Below are positions 18,699 to 26,537 of a DNA stretch of 36,838 bases, piece after piece. The translations under genes and the position numbers were made by a program. The stretch's first letter is position 1; every line of letters starts with the position of its first letter. The notes under the pieces were generated by a model, which made no database searches, had not been told where the DNA came from, and was given only the letters and a program-made list of their open reading frames with translations. The stretch is from an uncultured Clostridia bacterium (GTDB lineage: Bacteria > Bacillota > Clostridia > Christensenellales > UBA1242), in contig CALVZD010000009.1 of assembly GCA_944372435.1 (NCBI GenBank), positions 1 through 36,838 on the forward strand, written 5' to 3'.

Positions 18699-20033
18699 TT
18701 ATTCTAAAGTTTTGCGGAGTTGTCGTTTTCTGCGATAAGCGCGCTGCGACCTGAAATTTGCAATTTGTGCGTCTTTGAACTGCTTGCTTTCCAGCTGCAA
18801 TCGCTGCTCGACCTTTTGCCATTTGTATTTTCTGTTGCCGTAGAAAAAGTCGTAGGCGATCATTCCAAAGCCGAACACCAAATAGCTGTAATATGAGAAG
18901 AACCTCCACACGATCAACGCCCAGAACAGCTCACCGCCGTTAAAGTATGTTGCAAACATGGCGCTGAACGAAAGCTCCATCGCACCAGAGCCACCTGGCA
19001 GTGGTGTGTAGCTTGACGCAAGGTCGATGATCACGCCCATCGCTGACATTTTGATAAACATCGACGGATCGAATTCGCTGAACATACAGTAAACGAAAAA
19101 TGGAATGACATAGATGACCACGTCGCGCAAAAAACATGAAATTGTCATAACAAAAAAGTCTTTTGGCGATTTGACATAGTTTGTCATAATGCTTTGATAG
19201 TCTTCCACATATTTTGCCACGCGTTGATATTGCTTTTCATAGTTTTTGACTATCTTCATTTTTTGCAAAAGCTTGAGCGTTTTGACCACCAGCACTTTGC
19301 CGGTTTTTTTGCTGATTGACAGGAAAAGCGTCACCGACATCATCAAAAATGCAAGCACAAAGCCGATGATTGAGGCGATCGACACCACCATGTTGAAAGA
19401 TTGATCGACATAGGCTATGATCAGGCATATTGCTGAAAGAATCAGCCATGTGAGCTGTTGAAAGAACATCCTTGCCATAGGCACTGAAAGCGCCGCTGCC
19501 GAAGGCACATCATGGCTTGAAAGATATGTCATCTGAAACGGCTGTCCGCCTGTTGCAAGCGGTGTGACGGCGTCATAATAACGGCCGCACATAGTGGCTT
19601 TCATTGAAAGCCCAAACCGATATTTGCCGCAATTTTTTTTCAAAAGATAGGCAACCGACCAAGAGTCAAGCAAAAATGCCACGCCATAAAGCAAGAAAGC
19701 CACCAAAAACCACTCAATGTTGACATTGATCTGGCTGAGCGGAGTGAACTCGTTTGTGAAGATCGTGTAAAGCAAAATGCCGGCGATAACACCAACGTTC
19801 AAGAAAAACATCCCAATGTTCCAAGCTCGCCTGTTTTTGCCACTGCGTTTGGCGACGGTTTGCTGAGCTTCGTCGAGCTTGGCCTTTTCTTCACTCGTAA
19901 GTTTGTCGACATCCATTTTCATCTGTGAAAAATCCGAAGGCAGCGATGCCTTCTCTTCTTCAACAGTCTTTGCAGGTTGCTCTTTTGCGGCCTCTTCGGT
20001 CACAGTTTTTTCGAGCTCTTTTTTGTCGTCCAT
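18699..20033 (-). CDS. LPG-synthase-type transmembrane protein (UPF0104/YbhN/AglD family)
   Basis: The 444-residue protein has an acidic, Lys/Glu-rich cytosolic N-terminus (about 1-70), then about eight membrane helices. Family hallmarks are the early loop CGRYYDAVTPLATGGQP and the late loop YTPLPGGSGAMELSF, matching the conserved Pro/Gly-rich segments of the lysylphosphatidylglycerol synthase membrane domain. In MprF that domain flips modified lipid; stand-alone members have no assigned reaction, and no aminoacyl-transferase domain follows here. The C-terminus is strongly basic. The 70-residue charged N-terminal extension is unusual for the family. Its own promoter lies directly upstream and predicts almost no leader. 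It heads the run to the SpoIIQ-like gene. Confidence 0.85.
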   Translation of the reverse strand: MDDKKELEKTVTEEAAKEQPAKTVEEEKASLPSDFSQMKMDVDKLTSEEKAKLDEAQQTVAKRSGKNRRAWNIGMFFLNVGVIAGILLYTIFTNEFTPLSQINVNIEWFLVAFLLYGVAFLLDSWSVAYLLKKNCGKYRFGLSMKATMCGRYYDAVTPLATGGQPFQMTYLSSHDVPSAAALSVPMARMFFQQLTWLILSAICLIIAYVDQSFNMVVSIASIIGFVLAFLMMSVTLFLSISKKTGKVLVVKTLKLLQKMKIVKNYEKQYQRVAKYVEDYQSIMTNYVKSPKDFFVMTISCFLRDVVIYVIPFFVYCMFSEFDPSMFIKMSAMGVIIDLASSYTPLPGGSGAMELSFSAMFATYFNGGELFWALIVWRFFSYYSYLVFGFGMIAYDFFYGNRKYKWQKVEQRLQLESKQFKDAQIANFRSQRAYRRKRQLRKTLE

Positions 20034-20041
20034 ACTTTAAC

Positions 20042-20070
20042 ATTTTATCAAATAAAAAAACTCTTGTCAA
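20042..20070 (-). promoter_or_regulatory. Promoter of the UPF0104 gene, with its -35 inside the previous terminator
   Basis: TTGACA (minus 20070-20065) and TAAAAT (20047-20042) are 17 bp apart. The -35 box overlaps the second arm of the terminator hairpin of the upstream foldase gene. The expected start, near 20035, leaves 0-4 nt before ATG 20033, so the mRNA would be leaderless or nearly so. Confidence 0.65.
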
Positions 20071-20084
20071 ACTAAACAAGAGTT
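20049..20084 (-). terminator. Terminator of the foldase lipoprotein gene
   Basis: AACTCTTG (minus 20084-20077) pairs with CAAGAGTT (20066-20059), followed by seven T. It lies 12 bp past the foldase stop. Confidence 0.85.
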
Positions 20085-20095
20085 GTTTTCAAATT

Positions 20096-21898
20096 TTAAT
20101 AGAGATCTTTGTAAGCGTCAGGATAATAGGTCAATTTAACTTCGTCTCGCAAAAACTGCAAGTTCATCGTCTCAAAAATCGTATAGCGATCGGTGTCAAG
20201 CTCTTCATAAAGCTCATCGAGCAAGGTTTTGCTCTCGCCTGCTTTCAGCCTTGCGTCATTTAGCACTTGTATATCTGCGGTGCTAAGGCTGAAGTTTGAG
20301 TCGATGTTTGAAAACAGGTTTTCCACCTTGCCTTCATAGATCATGATGTGAATGCCATAATCCGAGCGGATCGGTTGAGCATAGAGGTCGCCGATCTTGG
20401 CGCTGCCGTTGGCATAAAGCTCGATTGCTGCGTTTGTGAACGATTCGACCATGCTTGAATGCGCCGTGTAGCTGGTTTCGTTTTCGGTGTCTGGCGTTGA
20501 ATAGTCAACTCCGATCACATAATTGCGTTCAGCGTTCATGATGCCTGGGTCAGCGTTGTATTTGTAGATAAACTCGTCAAAATACTGCGCTTTGAGAAGC
20601 TCGTCATCGCCTGCGGTTGAAAGTTTGAGTTCGATTTCACTCATAACTGCTGAAACAGGCTTCGTTTCACCAGTTTCCGTCCAAGTGACACTGCCATCTT
20701 CATTTCGAATGATGTTGCCATTTTCGTCCTTGGCTGGCTCGCGCACCACAAAGCTCAAATTTGCATAAAGGTCTTTGATTATCGCCTCAGCTTCGCCCAC
20801 TGTGTATTTTGTGCTTTTGCCGTCTAGCACTCTTTGACACTCGTCATAGGTCGCCTGATCTGTGTCGGAAAACTCTGCCAAAATGTGCGAAACATAGAAA
20901 AATTGTGTGCCGGTTGGCTTGAAATAGTAGATGCTTGAGACATCCTCCAAGACATCCTCTTCATAGGTTGAGGCTTGCTCGGTCACATATTTGTCATAGT
21001 CACTGATAACTCGGCTTTCATAAAGCTCTAAAATGTTGTTGATCGTGACAGAGGCGTTGTTTGCTTGGTTCATCTCTTGATATTTGTCGATCATGAACGC
21101 ATTGTAAAGCACCTCATAAACACGCTGAATTTCGCGTTTGAACACCGACTCGTTGTCAGTCGAAAACCCCATGCCCTCTTCGGAACGCTTGGCTTCAGAC
21201 AGATATCTGCTGTAACCCTGCGCATAAACCGGATTTTGCGTCACATAATTAACCACATTGCGATAGAGCACATCGAGGTCGTTTTGCGTGGTCAGGTCGC
21301 GATCCTCTCCGTTCCAAAAGGTGTGATCTTCAACAGCGGTTGAAGCTGTGCTGTTGAGAGTGAGCGTATAGCCGCCCTGCCCATCCATTTGAAGCGAAAT
21401 GAGATCGTCATAGCCGTTTTGCGTTACCACTGTGTCATCTTCGCTTTCGGTGGAAGAGGAGTCCTCCTCCTCGATGCCATTGATTTGGTTGTAGTAGCTT
21501 ATGATATTGTCTTCGATGGTTTCGAAGGTCAGCTCCCAAAGATAGGTCTTTTCTTTCGTCGTCAAGATTTCGCCGTTGTTTTGCTCTTTTGCCATGTTTT
21601 CAGAAGCGCGGATGACGAGCTTTTCGTTGATGACGGATTCGAGTATCTGCCTCACTGCCTCTTCGCCTTCCAATCCATAGCTCTGATAGGTTTCGCTGTA
21701 ATTTGCAACCGCCACAGAAAGGTCTCGCTTTGTGATCTCAATTTTTTCGCCGCTTTCATATTCAAGCGACGCCACAACTTGCGAATAATAGCGCGACATA
21801 TCGGTGGTCACCAGCGTGCAGCCCGCGAAAACAGAGACGCACATGACAAGACACAGCGACAGCGAAATGATAAGTTTTGTAAGTTTAGTCTTTTTCAT
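20096..21898 (-). CDS. PrsA/SurA-like parvulin foldase lipoprotein
   Basis: The 600-residue protein starts with a lipoprotein signal ending in FAGC (Cys27). An N-terminal helical part (about 30-290) with a SurA-like 'INEKLVIRA' stretch precedes a parvulin-like domain recognisable from VSHILAEF (about 338) and YGIHIMIYEG (about 525). PrsA-type proteins help exported proteins fold on the outer face of the membrane. It is about twice the length of B. subtilis PrsA, with inserts including a Ser/Glu-rich linker near residue 140 and an expanded parvulin core, so catalytic activity is uncertain. GGAGAG precedes ATG 21898. It has its own promoter and terminator downstream of mfd. The large GLUG lipoproteins nearby are plausible clients, by inference only. 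Confidence 0.8.
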   Translation of the reverse strand: MKKTKLTKLIISLSLCLVMCVSVFAGCTLVTTDMSRYYSQVVASLEYESGEKIEITKRDLSVAVANYSETYQSYGLEGEEAVRQILESVINEKLVIRASENMAKEQNNGEILTTKEKTYLWELTFETIEDNIISYYNQINGIEEEDSSSTESEDDTVVTQNGYDDLISLQMDGQGGYTLTLNSTASTAVEDHTFWNGEDRDLTTQNDLDVLYRNVVNYVTQNPVYAQGYSRYLSEAKRSEEGMGFSTDNESVFKREIQRVYEVLYNAFMIDKYQEMNQANNASVTINNILELYESRVISDYDKYVTEQASTYEEDVLEDVSSIYYFKPTGTQFFYVSHILAEFSDTDQATYDECQRVLDGKSTKYTVGEAEAIIKDLYANLSFVVREPAKDENGNIIRNEDGSVTWTETGETKPVSAVMSEIELKLSTAGDDELLKAQYFDEFIYKYNADPGIMNAERNYVIGVDYSTPDTENETSYTAHSSMVESFTNAAIELYANGSAKIGDLYAQPIRSDYGIHIMIYEGKVENLFSNIDSNFSLSTADIQVLNDARLKAGESKTLLDELYEELDTDRYTIFETMNLQFLRDEVKLTYYPDAYKDLY

Positions 21899-21913
21899 AT
21901 CTCTCCGGAAAAT

Positions 21914-21935
21914 CGCTCAAAAAAACATTTGAGCG
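21914..21935 (-). promoter_or_regulatory. Stem-loop at the 5' end of the foldase mRNA
   Basis: CGCTCAAA and TTTGAGCG form a perfect 8-bp stem with a six-base loop. The promoter just upstream predicts transcription starting at or within a base or two of this stem, so it would cap the 5' end. It ends 15 nt before the start codon, just short of the ribosome site. No T run follows on the minus strand, so it is not the mfd terminator. Confidence 0.55.
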
Positions 21936-21942
21936 CTATGAT

Positions 21943-21971
21943 AGTATACAATATTTCTTACCTTAATTCAA
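21943..21971 (-). promoter_or_regulatory. Promoter of the foldase gene
   Basis: TTGAAT (minus 21971-21966) and TATACT (21948-21943) are 17 bp apart in the 90-bp gap after mfd, giving a leader of about 38 nt. Confidence 0.65.
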
Positions 21972-21988
21972 GCAATTTCGAGCATTTT

Positions 21989-24900
21989 TTAAGATTTCTT
22001 TGCGTCCTCGAAAAATTCTATAACCGCGTCGAGCGTTTTTGACATAGGTTTTTGACGAGGCAGTTTGATTATTGGCAAGTTTTCAAATCTTAAACTTGCA
22101 CCGTGGCTAGATAGCACTTTGATGAGCTGCTCGCTTATTTCGTCTTTGTAAAGGAAGAGGTTAATTTCGCCTTCCGCTGCTTTGATATCTTTGACGCCAA
22201 AAAGCATTGCAAGGTTTTTGATGTAGGCGATCTTTGCCAAGTTTTCGGTCTCTGGTGGAAGCTCGCCAAAGCCATCCGAAAGGCTTTCGAGCACATCTTT
22301 CATCTGCTCGCGCGAGGATATTTCGCTGATTTTCATATAAAAATTGATGCGCTGCTCACTTGTTGGAATGTATGTTTCAGGAATAAAGGCGTCAAGCGGC
22401 AGATCGATGCGAACAGGTCTTTCTTCGGCTTTCTTTTCGCCTGAAAGCTCGCTGACAGTTTCATTAAGCAGTTTGACAAACATATCGTAGCCGACTTTTT
22501 CGATGTGCCCATGTTGCTCTTTGCCAAACACGTTGCCGGCGCCACGAATTTCGAGGTCGCGCATAGAGACCTTAAACCCGCTGCCAAGCTCGTGAAACTC
22601 CTTTATCGCTTCGAGGCGCTTGTAGGAGGTTTCAGAGAGCAGTTTGCCGTTTTTGTAAAAAAGATAGGCATAGCTGAGTTTGTCGCTTCTGCCAATTCTT
22701 CCGCGAAGCTGATAGAGCTGACCAAGCCCGAGCATATCGGCGTCGTAAATTATCATCGTGTTGGCAGACGGCAGATCTATGCCGTTTTCGATAAGCGTGG
22801 TGGAGACGAAAACATCGTAATCGCCCTTAAATAGTTTGTCGACCACGCCCTGCAATTCGCGCTCGCTCATTTGACCGTGAGCGACGCCGACCCTTGCCTG
22901 AGGCACCAATTTTGATATGTGACTTGCCACTGAAAAAATCGACTGAACTCTGTTGTAAATGACAAACGCTCTGCCGCCTCTTGTGAGCTCGCGAAGCAGC
23001 ACATTTTTGACGATTTCGTCCTCCTCTTCGGTGACATATGTTTGAATTGGCAGGCGGTCGCGCGGAGGGGTTGCGATCACTGAAATATCGCGGATCCCAG
23101 TCAGCGACATATGCAGAGTGCGCGGTATCGGCGTAGCAGAAAGCGCCAGAACATCGACATTTTTGCGCATGTTTTTGATCTTTTCTTTTGCCGCAACACC
23201 AAAGCGCTGCTCTTCATCGATCACGAGCAGCCCAAGATCTTTGAAAATCACATTTTTGGATAAGATTTTGTGCGTGCCGATCAAAACATCGACCTCGCCT
23301 TTTTTAAGACGCTCCAAAATCTCCTTGGTCTGCGAAGAGGTTTTGAAGCGGTTGAGAACTTCGATCCTTACCCCAAAGCTCTCAAACCGCTTCCTGGCAT
23401 TCAGCAGATGCTGCTCGCTGAGCACTGTGGTTGGGCAGAGCAGCGCCACCTGTTTTGAATTGACAACCGCACGCATAATCGCGCGATAGGCAACCTCGGT
23501 TTTGCCGAACCCCACATCTCCGCAAAGCAACCTGTCCATGATTTTGGAAGATGCCATGTCTTTGAGCACATCCTCAATCGCCTGAGCTTGATCGGCGGTG
23601 AGCTCAAACTCGAACGAATTTGCAAACTCGTCCTCCAAAAACTCCTCTGGCTTAAAGGCAAAGCCCTTGCTGTTTTCGCGCTCTTTGTAAAGTTTCATCA
23701 GTTCAATCGCAAAGCCCTCAAGCTTTTCTTTGACACGTTTTTTGAGCTGTTCAAACTCTCTGCCGCCAAGGGTGTTCATGCGCGGAATCTCTTCGCTGCC
23801 GACATATGCTGAGATGGTGTTTGCCTGTTCGCTAGGCAGATACAAAATTCCTCCGCCGCGGTATTCGATGACAAAATAGTCCTTTTCGCTGCCGGCAAGG
23901 CTCATCCTTTCGATCCCAACACACTTGCCTATTCCGTGAAAATCGTGAACGACATATTCGCCAATTCGAGGCTGATAGAAAACCTCCTTTTTGTTTTTGG
24001 AAAGCTCGGTCTTTTTCTGCTTTGAAAGATTGTCAGAGCCGATAGCTATCAAGGAAAGCTTTGCTAGGTCAAACGAACTTGGAAAGTAGATTTCGCTGAC
24101 ATACACGCCTGGACCTACGAAGCCGATTTCGTCAAAGTCGAAGTATGAGATATCCTGCCCTGTGAGAAAATTTTTCATCCGGTTTTTGTTTTCGCCCGAA
24201 AAAAGCAAAATTTTATTCTTCGCCGGATTAAACGCCTTTATGTCACTGACAAGTTGCTGAAAGGAGTGAACATAGCTGGTTTCAGGACTGCTGTTTAAGT
24301 CCTCTCCGCCAGAGAGAGAAAATTTTAAGGTCGTTGAAAGCTCGTTGAGCTCGGCATAGTCATCCTTTGAAAAGCCGTTCATAACCCTCAATCCCGAAAG
24401 CACAAGGTCAAACGCCTGCTCAAGCCTTTCGGTTTGATCTGCCACAACAAAGTCTCCTATGTCGCTGACATTTTGCTTGCCTTTTGGCAAAATTGCAGGA
24501 AAAATGTCAAAATTTTCGATTTTTTCGCCTGTTTTCATGTCATTTGGATCAAAATATGAAATTTTTTCGATCAAATTGTCAAAAAAGTCGCACCTGATTG
24601 GAGAGTCGGTCGTGATAGGGAAAATGTCAAAAATGTCACCGCGCACGGCAAACTCACCTGGCCCGGAAACCAGGCTCGCCCTTTGATATCCAAACTCGAT
24701 AAGGCGAGCTGAGAGGTCAGAGATTTCGATTTGCTGCCCCGAAGAGAGGGCGATCGGCTTTTTAAACAAATTTAGGTCAAATTTTGTCACTGCGGCGTTT
24801 GGCAAAAAAATCAAAAAATCTGCGCGCTCTGACAAAAACATACTCACAGCTTTTGCAAACGGAGCCAAGTTTTCGTCGGTTTCCGGCCCGATCTCTCTGC

Positions 24901-25099
24901 CGCAAGAAACTATCTCCGTCTCTCTGCCAAGCGCCGAAAGGTTGCGTTTGAGTTTGACCGCCTCAACAAAATCCGCGGCAAGAATTATTCCGCGTTTTTG
25001 CATGCCAATTATTAACGCCTTTTCGCCAAGTTTTGCACCGCTAAAATGCCTCACTTGTGAAAGCGGCGACGATTTTAAAAGCTCTAAAATTCTGTCCAT
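21989..25099 (-). CDS. mfd: Transcription-repair coupling factor Mfd
   Basis: The 1,036-residue protein displaces RNA polymerase stalled at DNA damage and recruits the UvrA repair complex. An N-terminal UvrB-like region (1-370) includes FAVRGDIFDIFP (about 148). Then come the RNA-polymerase-interaction (CarD-like) domain beginning GEYVVHDFHGIGKCVGIE (about 380), the RecG-like motor with Walker A GDVGFGKTE (about 524), DEEQRFG (about 626), LSATPIPRTLHMS and the QLRGRIGRS motif VI, and the C-terminal TRCF domain (about 900-1030). Typical Mfd is about 1,150 aa; the missing length falls in the N-terminal UvrB-like part. It starts 19 bp after pth. The order pth-mfd-PrsA-type foldase is common in Bacillota. 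Confidence 0.97.
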   Translation of the reverse strand: MDRILELLKSSPLSQVRHFSGAKLGEKALIIGMQKRGIILAADFVEAVKLKRNLSALGRETEIVSCGREIGPETDENLAPFAKAVSMFLSERADFLIFLPNAAVTKFDLNLFKKPIALSSGQQIEISDLSARLIEFGYQRASLVSGPGEFAVRGDIFDIFPITTDSPIRCDFFDNLIEKISYFDPNDMKTGEKIENFDIFPAILPKGKQNVSDIGDFVVADQTERLEQAFDLVLSGLRVMNGFSKDDYAELNELSTTLKFSLSGGEDLNSSPETSYVHSFQQLVSDIKAFNPAKNKILLFSGENKNRMKNFLTGQDISYFDFDEIGFVGPGVYVSEIYFPSSFDLAKLSLIAIGSDNLSKQKKTELSKNKKEVFYQPRIGEYVVHDFHGIGKCVGIERMSLAGSEKDYFVIEYRGGGILYLPSEQANTISAYVGSEEIPRMNTLGGREFEQLKKRVKEKLEGFAIELMKLYKERENSKGFAFKPEEFLEDEFANSFEFELTADQAQAIEDVLKDMASSKIMDRLLCGDVGFGKTEVAYRAIMRAVVNSKQVALLCPTTVLSEQHLLNARKRFESFGVRIEVLNRFKTSSQTKEILERLKKGEVDVLIGTHKILSKNVIFKDLGLLVIDEEQRFGVAAKEKIKNMRKNVDVLALSATPIPRTLHMSLTGIRDISVIATPPRDRLPIQTYVTEEEDEIVKNVLLRELTRGGRAFVIYNRVQSIFSVASHISKLVPQARVGVAHGQMSERELQGVVDKLFKGDYDVFVSTTLIENGIDLPSANTMIIYDADMLGLGQLYQLRGRIGRSDKLSYAYLFYKNGKLLSETSYKRLEAIKEFHELGSGFKVSMRDLEIRGAGNVFGKEQHGHIEKVGYDMFVKLLNETVSELSGEKKAEERPVRIDLPLDAFIPETYIPTSEQRINFYMKISEISSREQMKDVLESLSDGFGELPPETENLAKIAYIKNLAMLFGVKDIKAAEGEINLFLYKDEISEQLIKVLSSHGASLRFENLPIIKLPRQKPMSKTLDAVIEFFEDAKKS

Positions 25100-25118
25100 A
25101 AGTTATCCGATAAAGTTT

Positions 25119-25619
25119 TCACAATTTGAAAATTTTTGCAAGCTCTTTTGCCGCCGACAAAATGATTTCGTCAAACTCGCTGCCCATTTTTGAAAGCACG
25201 AAGTTTGTGATGTCGCCCTGCGGTTTGCCTATGCCAACACGAAGCCTTGAAAAATCCTCACCAATCATGCTCACGATGTTGCGCAAACCGTTGTGAGTGC
25301 CGCCACTGCCATGCGTGCGAAAACGCAATTTGCCTTTTTCAAGGTCAAAATCATCGCAAATGACGACGATTTCGGCGTCTTTAAACTTGTTTTTGAGCAT
25401 CAAAACGCTTTCGCCGGAAAGGTTCATGTATGTTTGCGGCTTTGCCAAGATCACTTTTTCGCCGCTGGGCTTGCCCTCGCCATAGACCGCTTTGCAGCCT
25501 TTTTTTGAAAGTTTGATTTCAAGCATCTTTGCAAGCGCGTCAATCACTTCAAAACCGATGTTGTGAAAAGTTTTTTCATATTCCTTGCCCGGATTGCCGA
25601 GGCCTATAAAAATTTTCAT
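25119..25619 (-). CDS. pth: Peptidyl-tRNA hydrolase
   Basis: The 166-residue enzyme frees tRNA from prematurely released peptidyl-tRNA in the cytoplasm. Signature residues are visible: GLGNPGKEYEKTFHNIGF with Asn9 and catalytic His19, KPQTYMNLSG, CDDFDLEKGKLRFR and GSGGTHNGLRNI. It is about 20 residues shorter than the usual 185-190, from a trimmed C-terminus. The ATG overlaps the stop of the GlmU-like gene by four bases (ATGA), so the two are translationally coupled; glmU-pth-mfd clustering is typical of Bacillota. Confidence 0.97.
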   Translation of the reverse strand: MKIFIGLGNPGKEYEKTFHNIGFEVIDALAKMLEIKLSKKGCKAVYGEGKPSGEKVILAKPQTYMNLSGESVLMLKNKFKDAEIVVICDDFDLEKGKLRFRTHGSGGTHNGLRNIVSMIGEDFSRLRVGIGKPQGDITNFVLSKMGSEFDEIILSAAKELAKIFKL

Positions 25620-26377
25620 ACCTCTTTTCCCTCAACCAGATGCTTGCCAAAAACCGTTGAGCCCTTTTTGACGAGAGTGTCGACGATGATGTTGCCGCTT
25701 TTTAAGTGGCACTCCTCTTCAATCACTGTGCTGCCCTTTAAAACATTCATCGGCTCAATTATAACGCCTGCCTCAATTTCGACATCCGCATCTATAAAAA
25801 TGCTGTGCTCGCCCAAAAGCACAACGCCGCTGTTTTTGTGATAGTCGCGTATCCTTTGCGAAAGAATTTCAAAAGCGTAGCTGATCTCTTTTGGAGAAAC
25901 CACTTGCAAAAATTCATCCGGCGCAAAGTTTTTTCTGACCGGCGAAAATATGACATCCGTCGATTTGATGTAGCTTGCCGAAAAGATATATCCCTTTGGG
26001 AGCACCATGGCGCTCAAATTTTTGGTGGCAAAATAGTCAAGCGCTTCCGCAATCGTGCCCTTTTGGAGCAGCGGCGTGTCGCCATAGAGCACGAGCAGAT
26101 ATTTTTTGCCGTCGGCATATGGTTTTAAAACGCTCAAAAGGTCTTCTTCGCTGACAAAATCAATGACGACCTTTTGCATCTTGCCGCACGCAAGCTTGAC
26201 CCACTCAATCAAACTCTTTCCGCAAAGCGAGAGATTTGAAAGCGGCCTTTTCATGATGAGAGCAAGCGTCTCCTCCTCCACCCAATCATAGCTTTTTGCC
26301 GAAACTATGCTTTTTGGCAGGATTGAGCTCTCCTCTTCAACTTCAATTTTTTCTTTTACCACAATTTCTTCTAACAT
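25616..26377 (-). CDS. GlmU-like protein lacking the nucleotidyltransferase signature
   Basis: The 253-residue protein aligns by eye with the first half of GlmU, the bifunctional UDP-GlcNAc synthesis enzyme. It has LYGDTPLL (residues 97-104, GlmU has CGDTPLL), then ILSQRIRDYHKNSGV and a short start of left-handed beta-helix (DADVEIEAGVIIEP, VLKGSTVIEEECHL). It lacks the LxxGxGTRM nucleotide loop: the corresponding place reads LALIMKRPLSNLS, so the Arg and Gly residues that bind UTP are gone. It also lacks the long beta-helix and acetyltransferase active site; full GlmU is about 450 aa. The position before pth is where glmU normally sits. A regulator, a pseudoenzyme, or an enzyme with a changed substrate are all open. 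Confidence 0.75.
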   Translation of the reverse strand: MLEEIVVKEKIEVEEESSILPKSIVSAKSYDWVEEETLALIMKRPLSNLSLCGKSLIEWVKLACGKMQKVVIDFVSEEDLLSVLKPYADGKKYLLVLYGDTPLLQKGTIAEALDYFATKNLSAMVLPKGYIFSASYIKSTDVIFSPVRKNFAPDEFLQVVSPKEISYAFEILSQRIRDYHKNSGVVLLGEHSIFIDADVEIEAGVIIEPMNVLKGSTVIEEECHLKSGNIIVDTLVKKGSTVFGKHLVEGKEV

Positions 26378-26383
26378 ATTTTA

Positions 26384-26413
26384 ATTATAACTGTTTGAAA
26401 GGACAAAAGTCAA
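26384..26413 (-). promoter_or_regulatory. Promoter of the GlmU-like/pth/mfd operon, leaderless prediction
   Basis: TTGACT (minus 26413-26408) and TATAAT (26389-26384) are 18 bp apart. The -10 box ends only six bases before ATG 26377, so transcription should start at or beside the start codon. No ribosome site is visible, consistent with leaderless translation. Confidence 0.65.
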
Positions 26414-26475
26414 ACAAATTTTTGGTAACATTTTTTTGCAAAAGGTCAAAAATATTTTTAGGTTTTTGATTTTTG

Positions 26476-26484
26476 TGCTATGAT
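26476..26484 (+). promoter_or_regulatory. Extended -10 promoter of the anchored exported protein
   Basis: TGCTATGAT gives an extended -10 (TGn plus TATGAT) about 50 bp before ATG 26538. The -35 region is only T-rich. It is divergent from the GlmU-like promoter. Confidence 0.4.
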
Positions 26485-26537
26485 ATATTATCAGATGACA
26501 GAATGTGACACAAACATCGGTTAATCGAGAGGTGGTT

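Noticed and set aside
21389..22042. 217-codon frame on the plus strand
   Set aside because: It is antisense to the foldase and the end of mfd, has no ribosome site, and encodes no recognisable domain.
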